DNA of 64,000 nt, taken from Candidatus Epulonipiscium sp. (GTDB taxonomy: Bacteria; Bacillota_A; Clostridia; Lachnospirales; Cellulosilyticaceae). The position numbers and the translations under genes were made by a program. The stretch spans positions 89,801 to 153,800 of the forward strand of contig DUUM01000179.1 of the NCBI GenBank assembly GCA_012841565.1, written 5' to 3'. Below, piece after piece: positions 9,806 to 18,416 of the stretch. Numbering within the stretch: the first letter of the stretch is position 1; the number at the start of each line of letters is the position of its first letter. The notes under the pieces are model-generated. The model was not told the origin of the DNA, did no database searches, and saw nothing but the letters and a program-made list of their open reading frames with translations.

Positions 9806-10597
9806 TTAGTCTCTTAAGAGCTTACCTTTGGTATAGTTAAAAACAGGTCCTTCAAGGCAAATATAGACATCATCTATTTTGCAATGGCCACATTTTCCAA
9901 TACCACAGCACATTTTACGTTCCTGAGAAATCCAGATATTTTCTTCTTTTACACCTATGCCAAGTAAATCATGAACGCTACAATCCATCATAATCTGTGG
10001 ACCTACTACGATGGCCACAGTTTCTTCAATATTATTAATGACAACATCTGGAATATGAGCAGTTACAAGCCCTACTTTACAGGTTTTATCTGCATCTTTA
10101 TCAACGGTTATAACAACCTTCATAGTCTGTTCCCAGTTTTTTATATCCGGTCTAAATAATATATCTCCTACAGATTTGAACCCTGCGATAAGGGTACAAC
10201 TTTTGGCTTCTTCGGGGTTATTTGAAAAATAATCCACAACACCCTTAACAGGTGAGAGGCCTGTACCTCCTGCTATAATGATAATTTCTTTTCCCTTGTA
10301 ATCTTCTATATTAAATCCGTTTCCATAAGGTCCTCTTAAAAACAGCTTGTCCCCGATATAGTTTTCAAAAATCTCATTGGTTACTTTGCCTACTTTTCTA
10401 ATGGTAAGGTCAATCGTTCCATCTCCGATACCGCTGACTGAAATAGGTGCTTCCCCAAACTTTGGCAAAGATACTTGAAAAAATTGTCCTGGTTTGATAT
10501 CCCCTTCATATGCCATTCTAAACGTATATTCAATGTCTGTATGCTTAATCACATCTTTAATTTCTGATTTAAATGGTATATATTCATTGATAGGCAT
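9806..10597 (-). CDS. asrB: Anaerobic sulfite reductase subunit B (FAD/NAD(P)H, 2Fe-2S)
   Basis: The 263-residue protein resembles the electron-transfer subunit of dihydroorotate dehydrogenase. An FAD domain contains LRGPYGNGF, a nucleotide-binding domain contains IIAGGTGLSPVKG, and a C-terminal [2Fe-2S] site has CCGIGKCGHC plus a later Cys in YICLEGPVF. It takes electrons from NAD(P)H for sulfite reduction. Its ATG follows the asrA stop with no gap, so translation is probably coupled. Confidence 0.95.
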   Translation of the reverse strand: MPINEYIPFKSEIKDVIKHTDIEYTFRMAYEGDIKPGQFFQVSLPKFGEAPISVSGIGDGTIDLTIRKVGKVTNEIFENYIGDKLFLRGPYGNGFNIEDYKGKEIIIIAGGTGLSPVKGVVDYFSNNPEEAKSCTLIAGFKSVGDILFRPDIKNWEQTMKVVITVDKDADKTCKVGLVTAHIPDVVINNIEETVAIVVGPQIMMDCSVHDLLGIGVKEENIWISQERKMCCGIGKCGHCKIDDVYICLEGPVFNYTKGKLLRD

Positions 10598-11617
10598 TTA
10601 CTCCACCTCTTTCATAGCATCTTCTAGTTTGTTAATACAATTGGAGAAGGAAATATATTCAGGGCAAATATCGTCACATCTACCACAGCCTGTGCACATA
10701 TGGTCGCCAAATCTTTTTTTATAGTCGTATACTTTATGCATGGTCTTAAACCGCATGCGCTGGCCATTGCCTTTTCGGTAGCTATGTCCCCCTGCCATGT
10801 CTGTGTACCCGTCAACGTGACATGAAGCCCAAACTCTACGGCGCTCTCCAACTTTACCATTATCCGTATAAAATATATCCTGCATTGTAAAACACGTACA
10901 GGTTGGACATACAAAGTTACATCTTCCACAAGCTATACATCTCTCGTCATATTCTTTCCACATGGTGGCATCCATAACATCTAATGATAGGTTCTCAGGA
11001 ATATTTACTTTAATATCGTTCTCTACAACATAGTCTGGTAGGACTTCTACAGTTTCAAAATCCCTTGTTGTAAATATCTGTTCTAGCCCTTCACATTTGT
11101 TATCAATATAAACCCCATCTTCTTGCACTTTTATGTAACTATCATAGCTGTCTATTTTATTGGTTCCCATGCTAACACAAAAACAATTTTCAAATGAGCT
11201 TTCACAGCCCATTAATATAAATTTTGTGTTTTCTCTGAGGCGTTTATAATAGTAATCTTCATATTTATTATTTAAATAAATATCATCTAAACGTTTTAAA
11301 GAGTGAAGATCACAACTTCTTAAGAAAATAATAGCACCTCGCTTTAATCGCTCTGCTGGTTTATCAGCTTCTTTAACCTCATCCTCCGTAAAATAAAATA
11401 GTGTTTCTGATATAGGTGTTAAAGCTTCTTTAAATGAGTAATCTGATTTTTGGTCAAATACGATTTCTTCTATTTTTTGTATCTCTCCATAGCGAATCCT
11501 ATCCACATCTGAAAACCTAGCTTCCCCTTTAAAGAACTTTGGTGCATACAGCATATAATCTTTTGAAAGCTCTTTTAAGGCTATATCCATATCCTCTAAA
11601 CTTATTTTATATCCCAT
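10598..11617 (-). CDS. asrA: Anaerobic sulfite reductase subunit A (two 4Fe-4S clusters)
   Basis: The 339-residue protein has an N-terminal domain with RGAIIFLRSCDLHSL, then CIACGRCNFVCPTC and CTGCGRCDDICPEY, two ferredoxin-type clusters. AsrA relays electrons from AsrB to AsrC. It begins one base after the FNT channel gene stop, with GGAGG upstream, so all four genes form one operon. Confidence 0.95.
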   Translation of the reverse strand: MGYKISLEDMDIALKELSKDYMLYAPKFFKGEARFSDVDRIRYGEIQKIEEIVFDQKSDYSFKEALTPISETLFYFTEDEVKEADKPAERLKRGAIIFLRSCDLHSLKRLDDIYLNNKYEDYYYKRLRENTKFILMGCESSFENCFCVSMGTNKIDSYDSYIKVQEDGVYIDNKCEGLEQIFTTRDFETVEVLPDYVVENDIKVNIPENLSLDVMDATMWKEYDERCIACGRCNFVCPTCTCFTMQDIFYTDNGKVGERRRVWASCHVDGYTDMAGGHSYRKGNGQRMRFKTMHKVYDYKKRFGDHMCTGCGRCDDICPEYISFSNCINKLEDAMKEVE

Positions 11618-11618
11618 G

Positions 11619-12395
11619 TTATGCCTCCTTTACTTTCTTTGAAATAATATAATATGGTACTGCCATAAAAAGGACGCCGCCAATCATATTCCCTAGGGTA
11701 ACAACGCCTATATTATAGATATACCCTATAACACTTACATCTGCCCCGTTTGGTGCTAAAAGGCCAATGGTTAGGAGTGTCATGTTAGCAATACTATGTT
11801 CAAAGCCCGCTGTAATAAATGTAAACAGGCACCAAAAAATCATAATTAATTTTGCTGTTTCTTCTTTGCATCTAAAAGTAGACCATACTCCTAAACATAC
11901 TAAAATATTACAAAATATGGCCCTAAATAATAATGGCATAAATGGTATATTCATCTTAGCAGCTGATGTAGCTCCAATAAATTCCCCCACTGGTCCACTT
12001 GCAAGGCCTGTTAAATAAAACATATAGCCAATTAATATTGAGCCTACAAGATTGCCAACAAAGCACATCGCCCAGACTTTCATGGTATCCGTCCAAGAAA
12101 CCTGTCTACTTAAGGAGCCTGCCCCCATCACAAAGTTATTGCCTGTAAATAATTCTGACCCCGCAAAAACAACTAGACTAAGGGCTACACCAAAGGATAT
12201 CCCCATAATAATTTTAGTTGCAGGGGAACCTGCACTGCTTAATAGGCCTCCTATGGTAAATATCAGTATGATTCCTAACCCAACATAAATTCCTGCTAAC
12301 ATAGAGCTAATTATGTATCCTAATGGGTTGGTTTTTAGTAAGCGTACTTTTGACTTAGCTGAACCTATAACATTGTTAAATTCTTCACTAAACAT
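11619..12395 (-). CDS. FNT-family channel, likely hydrosulfide (HS-) exporter
   Basis: The 258-residue protein has six hydrophobic segments and FNT landmarks: an N-terminal GIYVGLGI helix, GSELFTGNNFVM, FVGNLVGSI and the central His in GFEHSIANM. FNT proteins pass formate, nitrite or hydrosulfide across the membrane. A Clostridioides difficile FNT next to asrABC is a known hydrosulfide channel, and this gene is first in the asr operon, so sulfide release is the most likely role. Nitrite or formate transport is the alternative. Start ATG has AAGGAGG upstream. Confidence 0.85.
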   Translation of the reverse strand: MFSEEFNNVIGSAKSKVRLLKTNPLGYIISSMLAGIYVGLGIILIFTIGGLLSSAGSPATKIIMGISFGVALSLVVFAGSELFTGNNFVMGAGSLSRQVSWTDTMKVWAMCFVGNLVGSILIGYMFYLTGLASGPVGEFIGATSAAKMNIPFMPLLFRAIFCNILVCLGVWSTFRCKEETAKLIMIFWCLFTFITAGFEHSIANMTLLTIGLLAPNGADVSVIGYIYNIGVVTLGNMIGGVLFMAVPYYIISKKVKEA

Positions 12396-12423
12396 TGCAA
12401 AACCTCCTTAAGTATTTTATTTT

Positions 12424-12480
12424 ATAATACCATACAATAACACAAAAAGTCGTAACTTTCGTTACGACTTTTTGTGTTAT
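12424..12480 (-). promoter_or_regulatory. FNT-asr promoter with activator-type palindrome at -41.5
   Basis: A perfect 20-base-arm palindrome (12437-12480) has the core GTAAC-TTTC-GTTAC. On the reverse strand TATTAT (12424-12429) predicts a start at about 12417, which puts the palindrome centre (12458.5) at -41.5, the class II Crp/Fnr activator position. No good -35 box is present, as expected for an activated promoter. The regulator is not in the window. As RNA the palindrome could also act as a hairpin for a transcript entering from either side. Confidence 0.55.
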
Positions 12481-12562
12481 ATCTATACTTAGAAGTTTTT
12501 AATATATATTCCTAATTTGGCTAATACTAAGATATCACTTTTTTATAGAAAGGAAAATACTT

Positions 12563-12826
12563 ATGAATTCTAAAGAACATCTTATCTGTCCTAAATGCCA
12601 ATGTGTCAATTTTGAAATGAAAAAAGAGGCTACCTATTTGTATACTTATGAATTAGATAATCCTCTTACTAATGATTGTACTATTCAAGGTAAGCCCCTT
12701 CCCTTTTTATTTGATAAAAGGGATATGCTAAATAGTCGTGAGTATATTGAATGTAAAAACTGTGGGCAACAGTACTTTTATGATTTCGCTAATAATATAC
12801 TTCTAGGAGAATTCACCCTTTCCTAA
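12563..12826 (+). CDS. Small zinc-ribbon protein of unknown function
   Basis: The 87-residue protein carries two Cys pairs, ICPKCQC near residue 9 and ECKNCGQ near residue 63, which could bind one zinc. Nothing else is recognisable. It diverges from the asr operon, has AAAGGA upstream of its ATG, and converges on the next gene with a shared terminator. The real-gene case rests on the start site, the paired motifs and the terminator. Confidence 0.75.
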   Translation: MNSKEHLICPKCQCVNFEMKKEATYLYTYELDNPLTNDCTIQGKPLPFLFDKRDMLNSREYIECKNCGQQYFYDFANNILLGEFTLS

Positions 12827-12830
12827 AAAC

Positions 12831-12867
12831 AAAAAAAGGCCGCAACTTCCGCTGTGACCTTTTTTTG
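12831..12867. terminator. Bidirectional terminator between convergent genes
   Basis: A7GG and CCT7 flank a stem with inner bases CGCAAC and GCTGTG around loop TTCC. T-runs on both strands let it serve the zinc-ribbon gene and the opposing gene at 12882-13511. Confidence 0.85.
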
Positions 12868-12881
12868 CTTATAAATGATTT

Positions 12882-13511
12882 TTATTGCTTTATAATCTCA
12901 TGAACCGCATCTTCGGTTTTGGTATATTTAAACTTCGGTGTTAATGTTTCCACAAAAGCTTTGACCCATGTATCTCTTAGTGTATAAAAAATACTAACAT
13001 CGCCTTCTACATTATCCCAATAAGCCTTATGAAGACATGCCGTTGTTCGCCAACTATATTTATTTGCATCTGAACTGATGACTTCATTAACCCGATCACA
13101 AGGCATTCCTTCTAAAATAAAATCATTAAGGGCAGTAAATGCATCTTCTGGTGTTTTTATATCAGCTGTATACTTTTTCGCTGCTCTTTCACCTTGATTT
13201 TCAAAAAGTTCAATAATACCTTCTTTTAATTCTGGATTAGCTTCTATGATTGTTGTTACAATATAGGCTAGTCTTAGCTCAGCACCTTCAATCCTGCTGT
13301 GTAGCCAGCCATGGATATTGCCTGTATCAATTTCATCTTCTAATAACTTGTTACCGACAGGCTCTCCGTATTTATGAATAGCATCTTTCATCCACTGGTC
13401 TGCTGGTAAGTCTTTGCTTTTAGTCCATTTTATAATATCATCTTCCATTTGTTCTGCCCATTTTATTTTATTGTATAGCCAGTAATGTATTTTCCCTAAA
13501 TATAAGCTCAT
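12882..13511 (-). CDS. Unrecognised soluble protein with internal repeat
   Basis: The 209-residue protein has no signal peptide or membrane segment and I do not recognise its family. GKIHYWLYNKIKWAE (residues 6-20) and GNIHGWLHSRIEGAE (residues 64-78) are clearly related, so the N-terminal 120 residues look like an internal duplication of a helical unit. The C-terminal part has TTACLHKAYW and ends with predicted helices. Start has GGAGG. It is monocistronic, with a terminator after it and the MATE gene 90 bases upstream. Confidence 0.8.
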   Translation of the reverse strand: MSLYLGKIHYWLYNKIKWAEQMEDDIIKWTKSKDLPADQWMKDAIHKYGEPVGNKLLEDEIDTGNIHGWLHSRIEGAELRLAYIVTTIIEANPELKEGIIELFENQGERAAKKYTADIKTPEDAFTALNDFILEGMPCDRVNEVISSDANKYSWRTTACLHKAYWDNVEGDVSIFYTLRDTWVKAFVETLTPKFKYTKTEDAVHEIIKQ

Positions 13512-13602
13512 ATAATACCTCCATTTTTTTATTTCATTAGTGTGTATCTATTATATCTGAAATGACGGATTTTTATATTGATTTGAATCACATTTTTCAT
13601 AA

Positions 13603-14991
13603 TTATATTACAACATCTATATCTTTTCCCTTTTTCATTCTCCAAATAACTATAAGAACTATACTTAAAGACAGGATGCCTACTAATAAATTACTCACCA
13701 TCATTGCAATCCCTACCCCTTTACTTTCTAGGGTGGTAAATTTTTGTAGGCCATATAAAATAGGAATTCTAAATGCAAAGAGCCGCATAAAGTTAATGAT
13801 TAATGATAGTTTTGTATACCCAAATCCGTATAAGAATCCCATAGATGCCGATGCAATGGTTAAGGTAATTAAGGCGTACCGTTCATATTGAAAGATATTT
13901 TTTATTTCTTTGGCAAAGACCATATCTCCTTTTGCAAAAATAGCAATAAGTTGATCTCCAAATATCCCCGTTAGGACAAATCCTATAAGGCCAAGGGCCA
14001 AACTAACAATTAGGGTTTTCTTAAAGGCATCTATTGCCCTTGTAAAATCATTGTTTCCTATGTTTTGACTAATGATGGCTGATTCTCCATCTTGGAATCC
14101 CCCACCTGCTCCTGTTATAATACCGCCTATGTTATTTGAAACACCAAGGGCCCCCACTACGGTTCCGCCGTAGGCTACACTCATAGAATTAACAATAACC
14201 TTTCCAAAACTAAAAGCAAATTTCTCAAAAAATATAGGGACTCCTAGTATAAGAATCGGCCATATCATCTTTTTAGATAATTCAATGTCCTTAATAGAGA
14301 GTCTAAAGATATTATCTGGTTTTAGCATGTCCCTCATACCTATTATTGTTAGAACCATGTGGGCAATTAGGGTGCCAACAGCCATCATTGTAACGCCCAT
14401 GTGAAAGACATATATAAAAAGTGCTGTAAGGGGAAGTTTAATGGCCAAAACCATTAAATTTAAGTATAGTATCTTTTTTGTATTTCCTTTAGCTCTTTCA
14501 ATAGCAATATACACATTATTAATAAACATGGATATGACCGCAATAATCTCCACTGCAAAATAACTGCTACCAACATTTATTAATTCTTCGGGCGTATTCA
14601 GTATTCTTAAAATTGGCCGTGTAAAAGGTACGATTAAAACGATTAGAACAAGTCCAATAGCAATGGCTAAAAATAGTAAGGTATTGGCCACCTTTTTAGC
14701 CTTTTCCATATTGCCTGCCCCGTAATGTCTTGCAATGATGATCCCTCCACCCAGGGCTAGTCCCATTCCTACGGCGCCAATGGCCCCCTTGATCTGAGAC
14801 ACGTAAGTAACAGCTGAAACGACTTCTGAGCTTATGTAGGATGCCATTAGGCTATCTAAAAACGTAAAGATACTATTAAGAGAGTTATAGATAGCCAGTG
14901 GTAATGAAACTGCTAAAACGACCCCCCACATGTTTGCTTGTAATATAAATCTTCGTCTTTGGTTATCCTTTTCACTTAACTGGTTACTCAT
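13603..14991 (-). CDS. MATE-family multidrug/toxin efflux transporter
   Basis: The 462-residue protein has about 12 hydrophobic segments arranged as two six-helix halves. MATE-type landmarks include LDSLMASYISSEVVSAVTY in helix 1-2, ALGGGIIIARHYGAGNMEKA after helix 3, and IISQNIGNNDFTRA at the same place in the second half. These transporters export cations or drugs using H+ or Na+ gradients. The substrate cannot be read from sequence. The start has GGAG upstream and the gene stands alone. Confidence 0.9.
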   Translation of the reverse strand: MSNQLSEKDNQRRRFILQANMWGVVLAVSLPLAIYNSLNSIFTFLDSLMASYISSEVVSAVTYVSQIKGAIGAVGMGLALGGGIIIARHYGAGNMEKAKKVANTLLFLAIAIGLVLIVLIVPFTRPILRILNTPEELINVGSSYFAVEIIAVISMFINNVYIAIERAKGNTKKILYLNLMVLAIKLPLTALFIYVFHMGVTMMAVGTLIAHMVLTIIGMRDMLKPDNIFRLSIKDIELSKKMIWPILILGVPIFFEKFAFSFGKVIVNSMSVAYGGTVVGALGVSNNIGGIITGAGGGFQDGESAIISQNIGNNDFTRAIDAFKKTLIVSLALGLIGFVLTGIFGDQLIAIFAKGDMVFAKEIKNIFQYERYALITLTIASASMGFLYGFGYTKLSLIINFMRLFAFRIPILYGLQKFTTLESKGVGIAMMVSNLLVGILSLSIVLIVIWRMKKGKDIDVVI

Positions 14992-15041
14992 GCTGTCTCC
15001 ATTCTTGTTTGTTTTTACTTGCTTACTCTATTATAATACAA

Positions 15042-15089
15042 ACTGCCCAAAGATTGCACCTTAATCTGATTGGTACGTCTTTGAGCAGT
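15042..15089 (-). terminator. Terminator after the TIM-barrel isomerase gene
   Basis: ACTGCTCAAAGA and TCTTTGGGCAGT pair with one G-U, followed by TTTGTATT on the minus strand. A shorter inner pairing (TACC with GGT) may extend it. Confidence 0.75.
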
Positions 15090-15104
15090 GGTATTATATC
15101 TAAT

Positions 15105-15917
15105 TTATAGGAATGATTTTATAAATTCTAAATCATCTTTTGCTATTTCTTCTTTTATTTCTTCTCTTAATAAGGTTACGTTTGGCTTATTTTGCTTTAA
15201 CCAGTTAATGATTTTAGCATAGTTCACCTGAGAGTCTTTTAAACTCGTACTAATCAGTTCTCCTGCATCGTTTAACTTGGCCCCTTTAATATGAACAGCA
15301 CATATTTTATCCCCAAATGCTTCAAATGATCTATCCCATAAGTTGTTTTGGTCTGTGATGTTTTGTGCGGTTAAAAGATTCACTGGGTCAAATATAACCT
15401 TTAGTCTCTCAGAAGGTACTTCTATTAAGAGTCTTGCTGTCAGTTCTGGTGTGTTTAGGGTGTGCCTTGATACTGGCTCTATTGCCACATCTACACCAAT
15501 TTCTTCTGCTTTTTCTACCATCTTACGAACCGAGTCAACTAAAACATTAAACACTTCTTCCCTTTGAGATTCCGGGTATTCAAAGTTTGTTGTTTCTGTT
15601 CCTATGCATGTGGCATCTAATGTTTTCATAAAATCCATTGTTCTTAAAAACCGTTGGACATGAGTATTTCTTTCATCTGTATCTAACAAGGATGGCTCTA
15701 CATAGCATCCTAATACAGTTACTTCTATATTATGTTTGACACATTCATTATGAATTGCATCAACTAGTTCTTGTGTTACCTCATCGTGGCTATTAATACC
15801 CTCAATTGCTTTAGGCATCGCTAATTGAATAGCTTCAAATCCATCTTCTTTAATTTTTCTGATTAAATCCTCTGGCTTATGCCGCCCGTAGTCATGTGCT
15901 CTTAGTCCTATTTTCAT
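15105..15917 (-). CDS. Xylose-isomerase-like TIM-barrel sugar isomerase/epimerase
   Basis: The 270-residue protein matches the AP-endonuclease-2/sugar phosphate isomerase fold: MKIGLRAHDYG, GFEAIQLAMPKAI, TVLGCYVEPS, CIGTETTNFEY, VAIEPVSRHTLN, VIFDPVNLL and CAVHIKGAKL. The conserved acidic and His residues (E in GTET, E in AIEP, D in FDPVN, H in VHIKG) are those that bind a metal in this family. It probably isomerises or epimerises a sugar or sugar acid. It follows the pectin GH28-GH105 gene by 37 bases, so a role in uronate catabolism is plausible, not proven. Confidence 0.82.
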   Translation of the reverse strand: MKIGLRAHDYGRHKPEDLIRKIKEDGFEAIQLAMPKAIEGINSHDEVTQELVDAIHNECVKHNIEVTVLGCYVEPSLLDTDERNTHVQRFLRTMDFMKTLDATCIGTETTNFEYPESQREEVFNVLVDSVRKMVEKAEEIGVDVAIEPVSRHTLNTPELTARLLIEVPSERLKVIFDPVNLLTAQNITDQNNLWDRSFEAFGDKICAVHIKGAKLNDAGELISTSLKDSQVNYAKIINWLKQNKPNVTLLREEIKEEIAKDDLEFIKSFL

Positions 15918-15954
15918 ATATATATGCCCTTTCTACCCTGAATAATCTATTGTA

Positions 15955-18330
15955 CTACATTTTCTCTACTTCTGCGCTAGCTAGTATAAAGGCACCTACA
16001 CCTTTACCATCATTAACAATAATTGGCTCGCTAATATAATACTCAAAACTACCATCTCTATGTCTTGAATCATCTGGCCCAAGTCCTGCTACGCTACAGT
16101 TTTTATTGAGGTTTACCAGACCTAATTCTGTCACTGTAACAAACTCTTTTACAATCCCTTTATAGGCTTTTTTAACTTCCTGTGTTAACTGGGTGCTTAA
16201 ATAACCTTTGCGTACACCTTTGGCCATTGCATAAACAATCATTGTAGATGCTGAGGCTTCTAGGTAATTGCCAGTTCTGTTACCTTGATCTGTTACCTGG
16301 TACCATACGCCTGTTTCTTTATCTTGGAACTTCATAAGCCCATTGATTGTTTCTTGCAATATATTAATTAAAGCTTGTCTATCTTTATGGTCTGTTGGTA
16401 AATGGTCAAGCACATCTACAAGTGCCATGGCATACCACCCGATTGACCTTGTCCAATAGTTCTTTGACAGGCCCGTTTGTGGATCACACCAAAACTGCTC
16501 TTTCTGCTCATCCCAAGCATGATGCAATAAACCTGTCTTGCTATCCATTAGATGCTTGTACGATATTATAAACTGCTTTGTAATATCATCAAACTCCTCT
16601 GGCTCACCAAATTTTGCTACAAACTCAGCATAAAAAGGAGATCCCATATAAAGCCCATCTAGCCATATTTGATGTGGATATATTTGCTTATGCCAAAAAA
16701 CGCCTTCTTTAGTTCTAGGGTGGTTTTTCAGCTGATCTCTTAGTAAAAACGCAGCATTTTTATACTTTTCTTGACCTGTTTGTTCAAATAATATAAATAA
16801 CAGCTTTCCATTATTAATATAGTCTATATTAAATAATGAGCCATCATAATGCTTGATGGTCCCATCTACTTCTATAAACCGGTCCATAACATCCTGAATA
16901 TAGTTAAAGTATTTTTTATCCTTTGTTCTTTCCCACACTTCTAGAATTCCTTTTAAAATTACCCCATGCTCATAGGCCCATTTATTAGGATTCGTAAGAG
17001 GTCTTTCCATAACTGATTTTGCCATTTTCTCAGACCAATGATTAATGTATTTAACATCTTCACGGCAGTTAATGATTTCTACATTCTCACTGTCTTTTAC
17101 ATTAAAACCTTTTCCAGTATGATTGCTAATACTCACTCTGTTAAATAAAATATTTTTGGCATTACGGATATAAAACCCTTTACCTTCTACAGCCTTGGCA
17201 CCTGCAAGCATTGCTGGAACATCAGGTTCAGCATCATCAGCCATTAATATTTGTACGTTATCAAAGGATACATCTTCTACAAACATTTCAGGCAATCCAT
17301 AGATAAATCCAGCTGAGGCTCTAACCTCTGTGGCTGTAATATTACTAAAGTGGATTCTCCTAAAGCTTGGCGTCTCATTAGTTACAGGATAATGATTTTT
17401 ATCCCATACATACTTTTCGTCTCCTCTTGGCCCACAAAAATAAAATAAGTTCATTATAAAAGGGGACACCACATCTTTCATTATAACGTTATTAACGCGA
17501 ATATCTTCTACTACCCCACCTCTACCTCTTCTAGACTTAAAGCGGATTCCCCTATCGGTTCCTTCAAAGATACAGTTGCTAATAACAACATTCTTAACAT
17601 CCCCACTCATTTCACTTCCTATGACAACACCACCATGACCGTGTACCATGGTGCAATTTGTAATGGTAATGTTTGTACATGGTATCATCTGATCTGCATC
17701 TTCTGTTCCTGCTTTAATGGCTATACAATCATCCCCTACATCTATATGACAATTAGATATGTGAACGTTGTTACAAGACTCTGGGTTAATCCCATCTGTA
17801 TTTGGGGAGTTAGGTGGATTTAAAATACTCACATTATTGACTGTTACATTTTCACAGCATATTGGATTAACCGTCCAAAATGGAGAATTAATTAACTTTA
17901 CCCCGTCAATTAATACATCTGTGCAATAGTCAAAACTAATGAGCTTTGGCCTTGGGTATTCCCTGTCCGCTGCTCGCCCATCCCACCAAACCTTACCTTG
18001 CCCATCTAATGTTCCTTTACCTGTTACGGCTATATTGGTTAAGTTTTGCCCATAGACACATGCCGCATGTACAGACCTTGTTGCCCCTTCCCATCTAGAT
18101 GTAATCATTGGGTACTCATTTTTATCATTAGAAAAAATTAAAAAGGCACCTGCATCTACATGCAAGTTAATATTACTTTTAAGTTCTATGGCTCCCGTTA
18201 AAAACTTTCCTGCTGGGATTAATACAGTTCCTCCGCCCGCATCATAGGCAGCATTTATAGCTTTTTTAATAGCCTGAGTGTTTAAGGTTACACCATCTGA
18301 TATGGCTCCAAAATCTTTTATATTTATCAT
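15955..18330 (-). CDS. GH28-GH105 fusion: polygalacturonase plus unsaturated galacturonyl hydrolase
   Basis: The 791-residue protein joins two pectin enzymes. Residues 1-430 are a GH28 beta-helix with the catalytic set NTD (177-179), GDD (199-201), GHG (231-233) and RFKSR (263-267). Residues about 435-791 are a GH105 (YteR-type) alpha/alpha barrel with IWLDGLYMGSPF, whose Asp (558) is the likely catalytic residue, plus HHAWDEQ and WTRSIGWYAMAL. GH28 hydrolyses galacturonan; GH105 removes the unsaturated uronate left by lyases. There is no signal peptide, so both act on imported oligogalacturonides. It follows the ABC importer genes. Both active sites look intact. Confidence 0.93.
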   Translation of the reverse strand: MINIKDFGAISDGVTLNTQAIKKAINAAYDAGGGTVLIPAGKFLTGAIELKSNINLHVDAGAFLIFSNDKNEYPMITSRWEGATRSVHAACVYGQNLTNIAVTGKGTLDGQGKVWWDGRAADREYPRPKLISFDYCTDVLIDGVKLINSPFWTVNPICCENVTVNNVSILNPPNSPNTDGINPESCNNVHISNCHIDVGDDCIAIKAGTEDADQMIPCTNITITNCTMVHGHGGVVIGSEMSGDVKNVVISNCIFEGTDRGIRFKSRRGRGGVVEDIRVNNVIMKDVVSPFIMNLFYFCGPRGDEKYVWDKNHYPVTNETPSFRRIHFSNITATEVRASAGFIYGLPEMFVEDVSFDNVQILMADDAEPDVPAMLAGAKAVEGKGFYIRNAKNILFNRVSISNHTGKGFNVKDSENVEIINCREDVKYINHWSEKMAKSVMERPLTNPNKWAYEHGVILKGILEVWERTKDKKYFNYIQDVMDRFIEVDGTIKHYDGSLFNIDYINNGKLLFILFEQTGQEKYKNAAFLLRDQLKNHPRTKEGVFWHKQIYPHQIWLDGLYMGSPFYAEFVAKFGEPEEFDDITKQFIISYKHLMDSKTGLLHHAWDEQKEQFWCDPQTGLSKNYWTRSIGWYAMALVDVLDHLPTDHKDRQALINILQETINGLMKFQDKETGVWYQVTDQGNRTGNYLEASASTMIVYAMAKGVRKGYLSTQLTQEVKKAYKGIVKEFVTVTELGLVNLNKNCSVAGLGPDDSRHRDGSFEYYISEPIIVNDGKGVGAFILASAEVEKM

Positions 18331-18345
18331 AATTTCCTCCTATAT

Positions 18346-18390
18346 AAAATAAGGGACAAAACATTGTTATATGTATTTGCCCCTTATCTT
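18346..18390 (-). terminator. Hairpin between binding-protein gene and GH28-GH105 gene
   Basis: AAGATAAGGGGCAAA and TTTGTCCCTTATTTT pair with two mismatches around a loop of about 15 bases, ending in a T-rich tail. It probably raises importer expression above that of the enzyme by partial termination. Confidence 0.6.
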
Positions 18391-18416
18391 AATTTATTAT
18401 TCCTTATTGCTTGTTA

